From contig VZTG01005432.1 of the NCBI GenBank assembly GCA_013397845.1, positions 1,263,299-1,327,298 of the forward strand: a stretch of 64,000 nucleotides of DNA. Direction: 5' to 3'. Position numbers and translations under genes: made by a program. Positions 14,201 to 25,445 of the stretch are shown here, piece after piece. The notes under the pieces are model-generated. The model ran no database searches. It had not been told where the DNA came from and was given only the letters and a program-made list of their open reading frames with translations. Origin of the DNA: Melanocharis versteri (taxonomy: Eukaryota; Chordata; Aves; Passeriformes; Melanocharitidae). Numbering within the stretch: the first letter of the stretch is position 1; every line of letters starts with the position of its first letter.

Positions 14201-15563
14201 AAATCACCAATGGGCTTAATTAGCACGAGGTGAGAAACTTTTGCCCTCCATGAAGTTGCAAGGCTCTTGCTTGGGAAGGGAGGGAGACATGTGGACCCTC
14301 CTTGTCATCATCAGTTTTGCCACAATTAATTTTGTCATTTTGTCATACCAAAATTTCCTGTCTGGAGGGTTCTATCTGTGTATTTTCCTGTAAATCAGTA
14401 TGCACTTTAGCATGGTCAGTAAATAATAATAAATATTAATTACAGGCAGTTCTGGTTTTATCACACCATACCTGTCAAAAGCCAAAACTTTACCTCATCC
14501 TTTATTATAATATTATAAAATAATGATTCATATTTCTAATCTTTTACCGGACAGCTGAATATAAATAATCTCCCTTTTTTGTCTCTTGGACTCTCAACAG
14601 CTTTATCTCTGCTACTAATGGCTTCTCATGTCTCCAGAAAGAACAAAGTATAAAAAAAGGAAGATAATGATTTAATCAAAGACAACTCAAATGGCAGTTT
14701 TGCTGTGTGGACATAAACAGAGTTAATGGTTCTCTCAGGACTCCTTTTTGAGAACCATAAAAACCCAACACTTAGGAAATAAGAGTTAATACACACTTTA
14801 AAATTGTTTTTCTATTTGAGGAAAAGACTGAAGTCTAATACATTATTGGCTGAATCTTAAAACATTTATGATGGTGGGAAGACAGGGTTTTATTATACAT
14901 TTCATCTTCACTTCTTCATTTATTCTCCCAATAAAATCAAATAATCAGTAATAGGCTGATATTTTGGTGTCAAATGGAACCTAAACCACACGTGAAAATG
15001 GAAAATCATTCAAGCAATATGTGAACCTTTAGCGATTGAACCTTAACTAAGTAATGGACTACAGGAGGTGCCGATCAGGCATTTTGTCTTACTCCAAGGA
15101 CTCTCTCTCTCATTTTAAACTGCTACTGGCATAAACAGTTACGGGGAAGTCTTCATACCATTGGCGTTGCTGGACAAGAGCATTTTCAAAATGAGTTCCC
15201 CACAAGTCTTCCTTTCTACTTGGGAGAAAATGGTACAATTAAAGCTATCACACAAAGGAGATGCTGAGGTATCTGCTTGCTATCCAGCTGCAAAAATATG
15301 TGCATTGCTGGGACAATTTACTTCAAGACTCCTTTCTCACTTTTTAATGGTGTTAACTGGAGATGACTAGGAAATTTCCAAGTGCAAATTTGGTCTGGAT
15401 TGCTGCAGACTAACCAAATGAAAGGTGAATTTAGACTAAAAATAGTATAAGCAGCTTACAGGCTTATAACTACAGATGAAAGATTATATTCTGCGTGGGA
15501 GTTTTGCAGAGAACTCAGGCAAAAGTGTTCAATGTCACTAACCAGTTTGTCTCTTTCCATTAC
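11265..15563. other. Intergenic sequence
   Basis: No gene recognised. The AT-rich, repeat-free block at about 13880-14240 has the texture of a conserved enhancer, with several ATTA and CAGCTG-like cores. Confidence 0.4.
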
Positions 15564-15590
15564 AAAAAAAAAAAAAAAAAAAAAAAAAAA
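15564..15590. repeat. Poly(A) run
   Basis: 27 consecutive A residues. No recognisable retrocopy or LINE body lies immediately upstream. Confidence 0.98.
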
Positions 15591-18500
15591 TTTAGGACAT
15601 GAAACCTCAGCAAAGAAAGATGGAAATGTTAACATCTACTGGAGTCCTAATTTTCTTTTAACCCTGCACCATTTTGCAAGCACTTTTCTAGTTTTTATTC
15701 TAAAAAATAAATAAATGCAGACTGTGCTACTTAATAGCATTAAGAGCATCAGTCTGCTCCACTGACTGGATCTGGATCAAACAGTAGAGATCAAAAAGAA
15801 TATAATGTACTTGATATTCCATCATATCCAGAAATAAACTGCATGCAATAGAAGGACTAAAGTGAAGAAGCATGTATGTTGGGTGTTTTTATTTCCAATG
15901 TTCCTTCACAGTTACTGGATTAACTCACCCTTCATTCCCCCTTTAGTCATTCAGATCTTGACTCTTTTATCCTCTGCTGGCAAATTGAAGGTCTGCCTTG
16001 TGGTCAGAGGTCACTGAATTAATCACTTTAAACAAGAGATTTGCTGAGGTTTCAGAATTTCTAGTGTGACCTATTTCTCCTTTCTGTTTTGCACAGCTTT
16101 CCCCCTGTTGTTTGTAAAGGAAAAATCTGTGGAACAAGATCAAGAGTCAGAAAGTGCCAGGAAATGAGTGGTCTTGTGGCCCAGCTTACAGGAAAGTGAG
16201 TGGCTCATATTCCCAGGCTGGGATAGCTGGCTTGGTTGCTGACATCTTCCTAGTGCAGGACCTGGCTGCTGCACTAGCAGGAGGTAGCGATGTGGGCTCT
16301 GTGGCAAAGCACTGGGTGAAAAGTTTCCTCCTAATGTTAAAGTTTACATCCACCCTTTCGTCCCACAGGTGCAGAGAGAAGAGTTCTACCCAGTCACATG
16401 GTTCAACCAGCTGGAAATGCAACCTTATTAATCTTACGCCCAATATAGTTTTCAAATTATCGTTGTACAAGCATTGGAGTCCTTACGATATGGTGGTTTT
16501 CTTTGTTGGGTACCAATAATCAGCTCTGCAGGGAGCAAATCACCAAAATAAAAGAAACTGTTGACCTAAACTATTCTGCAAACTTTTGGAAACTTTTTGG
16601 AACTGTGACCAGACGAAATGATTCAAAAGGAATCTGTGCCTGGGCTGCTACAGAAATTGAGCCATGACACCTCCTTGGTACAGCAGTGCTGTTGGGAGAA
16701 GGTCTGGTCTCCTCTGTGCAGACACTGCACGGAGGATGTGTGTGAGTTAACTATCACCCGGCTCTTCTGGAAGGTGGGATGTGTCCTCTCCCGTGCACTG
16801 GATGTGTCATTTCTTTATCTGAGTAGTAAATCTGGTGACAAAACTGCCTTCCTGCGTGCCTGTACCGCAAACAGCATTCTGAGCATTTAAGTCTGCACCT
16901 TATCCAGAGAACAGGCAAAAAAGAAGAGTATAGCATATTTTGGCAGCAATTTATGCCACATAGGCAAGAATATGCCAGCTGCAGGAAAGCCATCCTATTA
17001 GTTTTTTCCTCTGGTTGATTTTCCAGCTGAATCCTGGTCCCTAGTGCAACTGCTAATAGATGTATGCTTGGGCACTGCAGAAGGAGAGGGATAGCAGGGG
17101 TCCTGGGGTGTTGTGGGCAAGAGCTGTCCTTGGATGCCAAAAGTCCTTGTACCTCATTTATTGACTTGTTCAGTCCAGAGACTTCCCCTTTTGCAGCCAT
17201 CTTCTCTCTTCTAACATAGAGGGGGCCGATTTCCATATGCATTAACATTCCAGAGGCATCACAGGAGCAGCAAATCCTTTGAAGGGTAGAGAAGCTCTCT
17301 CTAGCTATTTCCCTTTGGAGCCGATTCCAACGCAAATCTGCATCTGAACAACTGTTCAGTGACTAATGCAAGAATTGTACCTTGACCAGTTGCAATATTG
17401 CACTCAGGATTTTTTTATATTCTGTTTCCACTGAACCAAATAGGATTTAAAGAAGTGCTGTAAGATTTAGTGAAGTGAGGGTTGTGTTTGGGAGCCAGGG
17501 CTCAAGTGTGTTTTCCCTTCTTTTATGGTCTATTCAGATATAGGGAATGCCCTTTAAAAACAGCATTTCTCACTCCCATGCACAGGGGAGTCAGCATAGG
17601 TGGTAAGAAAAGGGCACTGCCTGCTCAGCCCTTGCCCCATTGCACCATTTCACCTGCTGGCATTGCTCTCAGCCATTCCACAAGCATTAACAGCCTTTTA
17701 CTGGATTACTCCACTTTCTATCTCACTACACCTTCGATCTCCACTACACCTTGAAATATTGCATTTAAAATGTAAAATAAAAAAAAAAGAACTAATTCCA
17801 TTAACTCAAAATAGGTCTCTAATTGACCTCTTAATATGGTGTATTTAATGTGACACCATACCATTTTCATATGTAAATGAGATGATTCTTAATAATTCAG
17901 TGTTTCTATTTTCATTCTATAGAATACATCTTCCAAGGGAGTCGGGAGAACATTGTGAATTTCTGTCATTTATCACTCTGCCACAAAAATTAAACTGTGG
18001 CTGCCAACACGAAACAGTACATTTTACACCTGCCTTCCTATGCTTTGCTCTTGCAGTGTACAACTCCAAAACCTGTATACTTTTCTTATTAATAAACATA
18101 TTGGAAACTTGGATGTGAACATACTTTTTCCTGATCTTTTCAGTTGTAGGAAGAGGAAGGTGCGGACAAACAGGATTTCCCATCGCAGGATTCAGCTCAG
18201 ACTCACAGCTATTCTGAGGAATAAAATGTTCACAGAGCAGAACTAGTTGATCTGATTCCATGTCAGGCTCGTATGCAGCATCTCCCTGTGCCACTTCCCT
18301 CTCCCCAGCCAGTCCATCCCCTCCGCCCCCGGGATGACACTTCACATTTAATCTAAACCCTCTCAGATTAAGCAGGCGTGTAATTTACTCCCACAGTGAG
18401 GTCCATTGCAGCTGCGGAGGTGATGTAAAGGAGAGTTTGTTTAAACAATGTTAAACCTGCAAACCTGCATGAAAAAACCCTGGTCTGGGCTGTCAGCAAA

Positions 18501-21500
18501 GCCTTTAATGTGCATTCAGTCTTGCACTCATCTGGGGTCTGTGTGTGGTATTGAATGATGTTTTATTATTGTTTGGTAGATAAAAATATTTAACTTAAGA
18601 ATAACTCAGTTGCAGGAAGGGCTTTATATAGTCATCACAACATGCTTCTCCTGCTGCTGTGAGTGTAGGAGGCAGGGTAGTTTTCTACCGCTTAACATGT
18701 AAAGTCTGACATATTTTAAGAACATGATCAAACTGCAGCTTTAGAAATCACTTTAAACATAAAAAAAACCCCAAAGAAATAAATCCCTAGTCTTTTGAAA
18801 AATTCCCTCAGTTAAACTATTTCAATATGCTATTTTTACTTTTATGATTTCTTTCTGCCTTTGGCAGCACAGGTCTTTTCACCCAAATAGGGTATAATGG
18901 ACCATGAAAGCAGGACACATCCTCAGAACCCAAATGTCAGCTGCAGTTAAGGTGAACTGCTTCATTCTAAGGTGCAGCAAGTTACCTTGTGCTTCACTGG
19001 AAACCTCAGCACCAGTGTGAGCGAAACTGGGAAAGGAGGTGGTTCTTCACCAAGATGGATTGTGACAGCCCTGAGGCCCCTGGTGCCTCCTCGTTCTATG
19101 AAATAACAGCTTTGTTAGAGACGTACAAGGGAAAGCATCGTTGCCAGATTTGCACTATTTCCCCCTCTCACAGACTGTGCATTTTACACAGCTGACAGTG
19201 CATTTGTTACAGCCTACCTTCAGATCATGCCAGCAGGACATACTGGAAATTGTGCATCCAGACCAGAGGATTTCTTAACCATAGGCCTCCGACATCTGCT
19301 GCACACTTGTTACACGGCTGGAACATGAACAGAGCTTTTAATTTTGCTCTTTGATTTTTGCATTCCTGTTTTTAAATGCTGTTTGTGTAATTTATGCCTT
19401 GCAAGCCCACAGAAGTTTGGTGGAAAGGAACCTCTTTATTTGAACTCTCTGAAGTGCAGTATTTCTCTTGGCTTAATTTTTCCCTCCTTCTAAGCTTATG
19501 TATCATCATCTGACAAATTGGACCTGTTCTTTTCCAGCAAGTTATTTGAACACATACTTGTAGCTGTTTTTAAGAACAGTACAGCTTTCAGATAACTTCA
19601 TTGTTATTTTATGTGCCAGATGTGGTTTATTTTACACAGTTGGAGTATTAGAAAAATGTTGCATAACCACAAACATCCATCTATTCTTTTACAAATAGAA
19701 ATTAAAATCTACAGATAAAAGATAAGTGGATCGTGCAGAACCCAACACTGCCTTATTTCACTTGTCTCTTTATGCTGAAATAAGTTGAGGCTTGCAGTCA
19801 CCTCCCTGCCAAAATACAAGCTCGTTGCTCATCTTCCCTTGCCTGGGCTTCCCCAGCCAGGCTGCTTCTCTGCACTCCAGTGACTGCATCTGACTTAATA
19901 TGCCCATTGACCAGAAGCATCGAAAGAAATCCTTCTTTATTCAGACCTTCAAAGCAAGTTCAGTAAGCCTTTTGGTTACTCTCCACTGACTACGTCACCC
20001 ACATCAGCAGATTTACTTTTGATATTTAGAGTTTCATTAAAAGCTAGGATGTGCTCTGAATTTTATCCATATTCTGGACAGCCTCTTTTTATGCCTTTCT
20101 TTTGGGAGTTACACAGAGGAATAGCTGGTGTCTCTAACTTTTTATTAAGTGACCTGAATACCACTTTTGGGGACTGCGGGATGAACCCATGGAAAGATTC
20201 CCGTGGCTCAGCACTGAGATTGGACGTTGTGAGACTCTGTCTCCCTTCAAAGGAGGTTAAACGCAAACAAACACATTTAGCTCAGTGGGGATCCAACAGG
20301 GCAGCCAACATGTGCATCCAGCTGCGAGCTCTGTGAGGTCTGGGTGACACTGACTTTCTTCAAAGGAAAAGACAGAAACAAACTGATTTTACAAATTCCA
20401 TGAAAGCTGCCTTTGCAAATGATGACTGGAGAAACGGAGGTACCAGTTTGGCAGGAAGCTAAATTTACTCCCAAGCTCCACGATAACAGCAACTCGTGTT
20501 TCTTTGAGAATTGCTTGTCCGTGTGCATCTCCGTGTGCACCGCTTCAAACGTTCATGAGACAGCGCTTGTCACTGTGCGTTCCCTTTGCAGAGCGTCCTG
20601 TCTCGCTGGGGCAGGCACAGCGTGGAAAGGCTGCCATGGTCCATGTTTCAGCTGAGGACAAGGGGAGGTAGCCCAGTGCAACATGCAAAGCCCGACAGTG
20701 CATAAATTACTATTACTGGTGTGCCCAAGCTGCAGAAACCTTCAAAGCAGCATCCTTGAAACATTGCACATATTTTAACATTTTAATTAAGTGGATGTTT
20801 TATGTATTCGTGCTGCAAGTACTTTATGATCACTGACTCTGCAGTCTTCTGGACTTCAAACCTTGAAGAGGCAGAAAAGGGAACACCCCATATACGGGAG
20901 AAGAAGAGTCTTCTTCAGATGACAGGACTAAATATCTTTCTGTTTTATTTTCAATTTTCTAGATAGAATTGATCAGGAACTGACAGACCAAGTCATTATG
21001 GCTTCAAAAAGTTTAAATGTAAGCCACTTTGGCATTATAAAAATACTTAGGTACATATGCAGCATTTTCCGTTTTCAAGGTGCCACAAATATTAATTAAC
21101 AAATGAATTTTGCTTGCCTTAGCTAGAAATGTCCTCTGTCAGTCTTGGACTTGCCCCCAAAGCCAACAGCAAAGGCCTTTATCATAACTGCTGCAGCAGC
21201 ACTGGGCACAGATCATGTCTTGACTAACGGGATATGATGCAATAAAAAGCTTTATAGATAATGAAACCATCTCCCTAAAGTAGTACATTGAGAGGAGACT
21301 GGACACAGTTACAGGAAGTTATGCATTACCCAGCCCATGCTTCCAGCAGGCAGGACCTTGAGGGCAGCTCTCTGCCCACCCCAGCACAAACCCACAGGAG
21401 CTTCCATGCTGCTCCCTGAAAAATCCCAAAGGGATTTCACCATGTGGGCACCTGCCCCTCAGAGGGCCCCTAGCACAGGCCTGCGGGGTGGGAGTGGAAA

Positions 21501-21881
21501 GCCTTGCATGCTGCTTATTTCCATACCCTGAATCTCCTTATGCAGGGATATAAAGGCTTGAAGTGCTTCACAGCCAAGAGCATAGGTGGTCTTTCCTTGG
21601 GGAATATGCAGCCTGAAAAATTCATGGGATGGAGCTGCTGTGAAGGTGGGTTCTCAAACAAACAGGTTTGATGTATTTTAGCTTGTCTGCACCATGTTCT
21701 AATGTAACAACTCCCAGTTCCTCGGTTTCTAAACTATGTTTCATCAGTAATTCTGAGGTATCCCATGGGGACAGCAAAGCACAGGAATCATGTCTTGAAA
21801 AAGAACGAGCGCTTCAAATCTCTTTATTTATCAAGGATATTCTTGGAGACAATGTAATGAAAGACTAAAAGGAATCAAAAT
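15591..21881. other. Intergenic sequence
   Basis: About 6.3 kb with no gene or transposon that I can support. A 193-codon minus-strand open frame at 16754-17335 has no recognisable domain and is probably chance. Confidence 0.4.
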
Positions 21882-22155
21882 CACAGAATAAGCTGAGTTG
21901 GAAGGAACCCACAAGGATCATCAAAGTCCAACTCCTGGTCCTGCACAGAATAGTCCCAAGAATGACGCCATGTGCCTGAGAGCCTTGTCCAAAAGCTTCT
22001 TGAACTCTGTCAGGCTGGTGCTGTGACCTCTGCCTGGGGGAGCCTGTTCCAGTGCCCGACCACCCTCTGGGTGAAGAACCTTTCTTTGGTATCCAACCTA
22101 AACCTCCCTTGACACGACTTCAGGCCGTTCCCTCATGTCCTGTCACTGGTGAGAG
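21882..22155 (-). mobile_element. CR1 LINE, 3' fragment running into a GAGAG repeat
   Basis: Reverse-complement CR1 3' end: CACAGAATAAGCTGAGTTGG, then GGAAGGAACCC, CCAACTCCTGGTCC, and CCTCTGGGTGAAGAACCTTT. It passes directly into the GAGAGG repeat at about 22150, where the CR1 sequence ends. Confidence 0.94.
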
Positions 22156-22211
22156 GAGAGAGGAGAGGAGAGGAGAGGAGAGGAGAGGAGCAGAGATGAT
22201 TCTGCTTATGC
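22150..22211. repeat. GAGAGG simple repeat, copy left of the gap
   Basis: TGAGAGGAGAGAGG then repeated AGAGG, ending GCAGAGATGATTCTGCTTAT. A near-copy lies on the other side of the gap at 22495-22560. Confidence 0.93.
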
Positions 22212-22212
22212 C

Positions 22213-22494
22213 NNNNNNNNNNNNNNNNNNNNNNNNNNNNNNNNNNNNNNNNNNNNNNNNNNNNNNNNNNNNNNNNNNNNNNNNNNNNNNNNNNNNNNNN
22301 NNNNNNNNNNNNNNNNNNNNNNNNNNNNNNNNNNNNNNNNNNNNNNNNNNNNNNNNNNNNNNNNNNNNNNNNNNNNNNNNNNNNNNNNNNNNNNNNNNNN
22401 NNNNNNNNNNNNNNNNNNNNNNNNNNNNNNNNNNNNNNNNNNNNNNNNNNNNNNNNNNNNNNNNNNNNNNNNNNNNNNNNNNNNNNNNNNNNNN
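22213..22494. other. Assembly gap (282 Ns)
   Basis: All bases are N. Any open frame drawn across it is meaningless. Confidence 1.
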
Positions 22495-22560
22495 TGAGAG
22501 AAGAGAGGAGAGGAGAGGAGAGGAGAGGAGAGGAGAGGAGCAGAAATTATTCTGCTTATG
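22495..22560. repeat. GAGAGG simple repeat, copy right of the gap
   Basis: Same layout as the left copy (TGAGAGAAGAGAGG, AGAGG repeats, then GCAGAAATTATTCTGCTTAT), with a few substitutions and a slightly longer array. Confidence 0.93.
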
Positions 22561-24939
22561 CATTTCTTTATGTCTCCTTTATAATTCTATGCCAGCATAT
22601 CATATAGGTAAATCTTATTTTCCCAATTATCCCTGTTGGCTCTGCATCACTATAATTGAAGGGTTCTGCTCTTCTCTCAGCATGAGCTCACCGAGAACAA
22701 ATTGCTCTTACAGAGGAGCTGATGTGTGAGCACATGCCGGGAGGACCTGACAGCACGTGGTGCAGCTCAGCCACTGGCACGGAACCAGCTCTCAGTGAGC
22801 AGGGAGTATGCACGCCACTTTTAATTATATGACTTCTTAATGTCAGTATCTCTGGAAGAAAAACATTAATGTGCCTTTGACAGGATGTTTCTTCCCCTGA
22901 TCTCAAAACACTCTCCAGAGGTGGTGGTATCTAGACAGTACAGTTAGAACTGGACACTGAGAAATTCAGCAGTGTCTGTCCGTCCAGATCTGAATCACTG
23001 CAATCTTTTCAGGAATGTTAGATGGGAAGAGAAGGGAATCAAAAGACTATTGCCCATAGCATCTGCCAACAAACATGGTTCTTATTTTTACCACCTCACA
23101 TTTAGGAAAGCACATGAACACCTCACAATGCCTCATTGTGGAAAGCATTTCTAAGATTCAATTTCCTGCATTATTCTGATTCATATCACTATTTCAATCA
23201 TGCTGGCCAATGAGTTCTTTGATTCTGATGTTAACTTTCCAGTGTCCCACTAATTGACTCAACAGAGAGAATTACAGTTAGTGGTCAGTGTAGTGGAACA
23301 CTGAATAACCACAACTGTTGCAATCTTTTCAAATCCAGATCACTTGAAGAAAAAAAAGGTTGTAAGGAGCTGAGATAGAGCACAGGATTAAAGGAACAGA
23401 CTAATAAAATTATTATAGACAGCATCTGCATTTTCATTCTGACCAGCACTTCGCAGTCAAACACAGCATCTTGTGTGTGGTATATGACAACACTCAATTT
23501 TAAAGAAAAGTTCCATTGGGCAGGTAAGCACTACATTGAATTAAAAGGCACCTCTCTGTTTCCTATAAGATTTTGTTTTAAATTATTAACCTAGGGAAAA
23601 TAATTGCCTGACTGCTGAGAAATTATACATAAAGCAACATCATAAACACATGATATACTCTGTGTACGTATTTAAATGTTCCCTAGTTACCCCTGATTAC
23701 AGCTTGCCACATCAACAAAACACCTGGTCTGGTATTTTTCTTACATTGAAACCTCTTGGCCAATTGGAATTTTTATCTCAAAAGCAGCTGAAACCTTTGT
23801 TTACCATCTCATAGGACATGTTGTTACAGTCTCGTGCTGAAGATCTTTTTTAATGACATGCTTGACAGGACTGAACGGTGTATGTTCACCAGCTTTCACC
23901 TTCACTATTAATAACAGCGCAGTTCCTATCTGAAATGTCTCCTATAATTGTGTAATTACACAGCTCATTTATCCAATTGTTAAGCCAGGAGTCTGATTAA
24001 ATATTATCAACTGCTTGGTTCTCCTAGTGTCATTAGTTGGAAAGCAACCCTGTAATCTCAGGTAACCCATGATGGTAATTATCCTTCACAGTTCCCCTCA
24101 GCTGAAAATCCAGCACAATCAGAGCAGACGAGGTTGCCCAGCAGAAAACACATCACCCCTCTGCTCCTCCTCACCTTAACACTACCTGAGCCTCGTGCCA
24201 TGTGTGTGGACTTCCCATGATGGAAAAACAAACGGGTACAGAGCACTGCAAAGGGTGGCACTGGCTGGATTTGATCCTTTAATCCCGTGCTTCATGTTGA
24301 GAAATGGCAGCCTGGCTTCCAAAGTAATTTGTTACTTTAAAACAAAGACAGGGCAGTTTGGTTTGGCCCAAATGTTCCTTCCCATGGAAAACAAGGGGAA
24401 CTCCCAGTTTGTGGCGAGCTGGGAGTGATGCTCTTGTATGTGGACTTGCATCAGAGGGGCACGTGCCCAGGGAATGTCCCAGGTTATAGATGACCTAAGA
24501 TGAAATGCATGAAGCAGGAGCAAGCTGCACTTCCAATGCACTCTGCATGGGAATATCACAAGGCCTTTTAAAATAAAATGTTGCAGAAGAGAGCATCAAA
24601 GTGCTATAAACAACCCAAAGCAATGGCAAACAGATGTTTAGCTGAGCCCCCCGAGGAACCCTGCCCACAGCCTTCACCAAACACCTTGAGACCTGGGGGA
24701 CCCTGAGCTGGGTGGGAGGACCCGAGCAGGCACCCTCTGCCTCTGGGATGGGGACCACATCGTGGGGACATTTGAAAGGCCCTGAGCTGTGGGCATGGGG
24801 GATGCATGGAGGTGGGCACGGCTGAAACCGATCCAGAAGATCCCTTTTTCCCAGCTGCTACAGCAGCGTTAATAGAGCACCGCCTGGAGCAGCAGGGCTT
24901 TCCCCCCATTAACATCTTATTACGATGAAAGGCGCGGTT
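22561..24939. other. Intergenic sequence
   Basis: No gene recognised. The block at about 23530-24060 is AT-rich and repeat-free and contains the palindrome at 23949-23962 and CACCTG E-box-like sites, so it is a candidate regulatory element. Confidence 0.4.
23949..23962. promoter_or_regulatory. 14-bp perfect palindrome with a TAATTA homeodomain core
   Basis: TGTGTAATTACACA reads the same on both strands and centres on TAATTA, a typical paired homeodomain site. Function is inferred only from the motif. Confidence 0.4.
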
Positions 24940-25445
24940 CATACCTCCCAGAGTTATTGCTTCCAGGCTGTCTGTAAACTCCGGTGAGACCGCGCATCTG
25001 GTTCAGGTTTTCAGGCTTTCCGTCGCAGTGGGGAGGACGGGATCGTAATTCGCGTGTGAGGAGAGCAGGGCTGGAGGTGGGCTGGGGCGAGGGGGGCTCG
25101 CCACCTCTCAAGCTGGGCCACCAAAACTCTGCTGACCTCTGCCGAGCCCAGCCGCTGCGGCTGCTCTTCCCCGGCGCGGCGGGCACAGCACGGCCAGCGC
25201 CGGCACCCGAGCTGCGGGGCACGCCGAGCTGCCGGGCACAGCCGCGGCCACGGGAGGGGAAGGGGCCCGGCTTTGCTCTCAGGTGCCTCTGAGACCCCTC
25301 CGAGCACCAGCAGGGCCGCTCCAGAGCGGGCACGCAGAGGGGCCTCGCAGCAGGCGGCACTGGAAAGCCCTGGGGGAGCTCCCCGCTCCGTACCCTGCTG
25401 CGGTTCAGCTCCGGCTCCCAGCACGGCTCCGGCCGGTGATGAATT
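24940..25445. promoter_or_regulatory. Orphan CpG island, candidate promoter
   Basis: A sharply bounded GC- and CpG-rich block of about 500 bp (densest 25000-25420) in otherwise AT-rich DNA, about 14 kb downstream of ZNF438. On the minus strand a strong donor, TCTGGGAG|GTATGA, sits at its lower edge (exon side from 24945). This fits a first exon transcribed leftward from the island. On the plus strand AAACAACAG|GTTACG near 25523 is a weaker donor. Open frames through the island have Arg/Pro/Gly-rich composition typical of GC-rich DNA, so I do not call a protein. Confidence 0.5.

Noticed and set aside
15564..15590. Poly(A) run as the tail of a retrocopy
   Set aside because: No gene-like or LINE-like sequence precedes it on either strand and no target duplication was seen.
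16754..17335. 193-codon minus-strand open frame
   Set aside because: No recognisable motif or family. Judged a chance frame in intergenic DNA.
22052..22729. 225-codon plus-strand frame
   Set aside because: Consists largely of Ns and CR1/microsatellite sequence.
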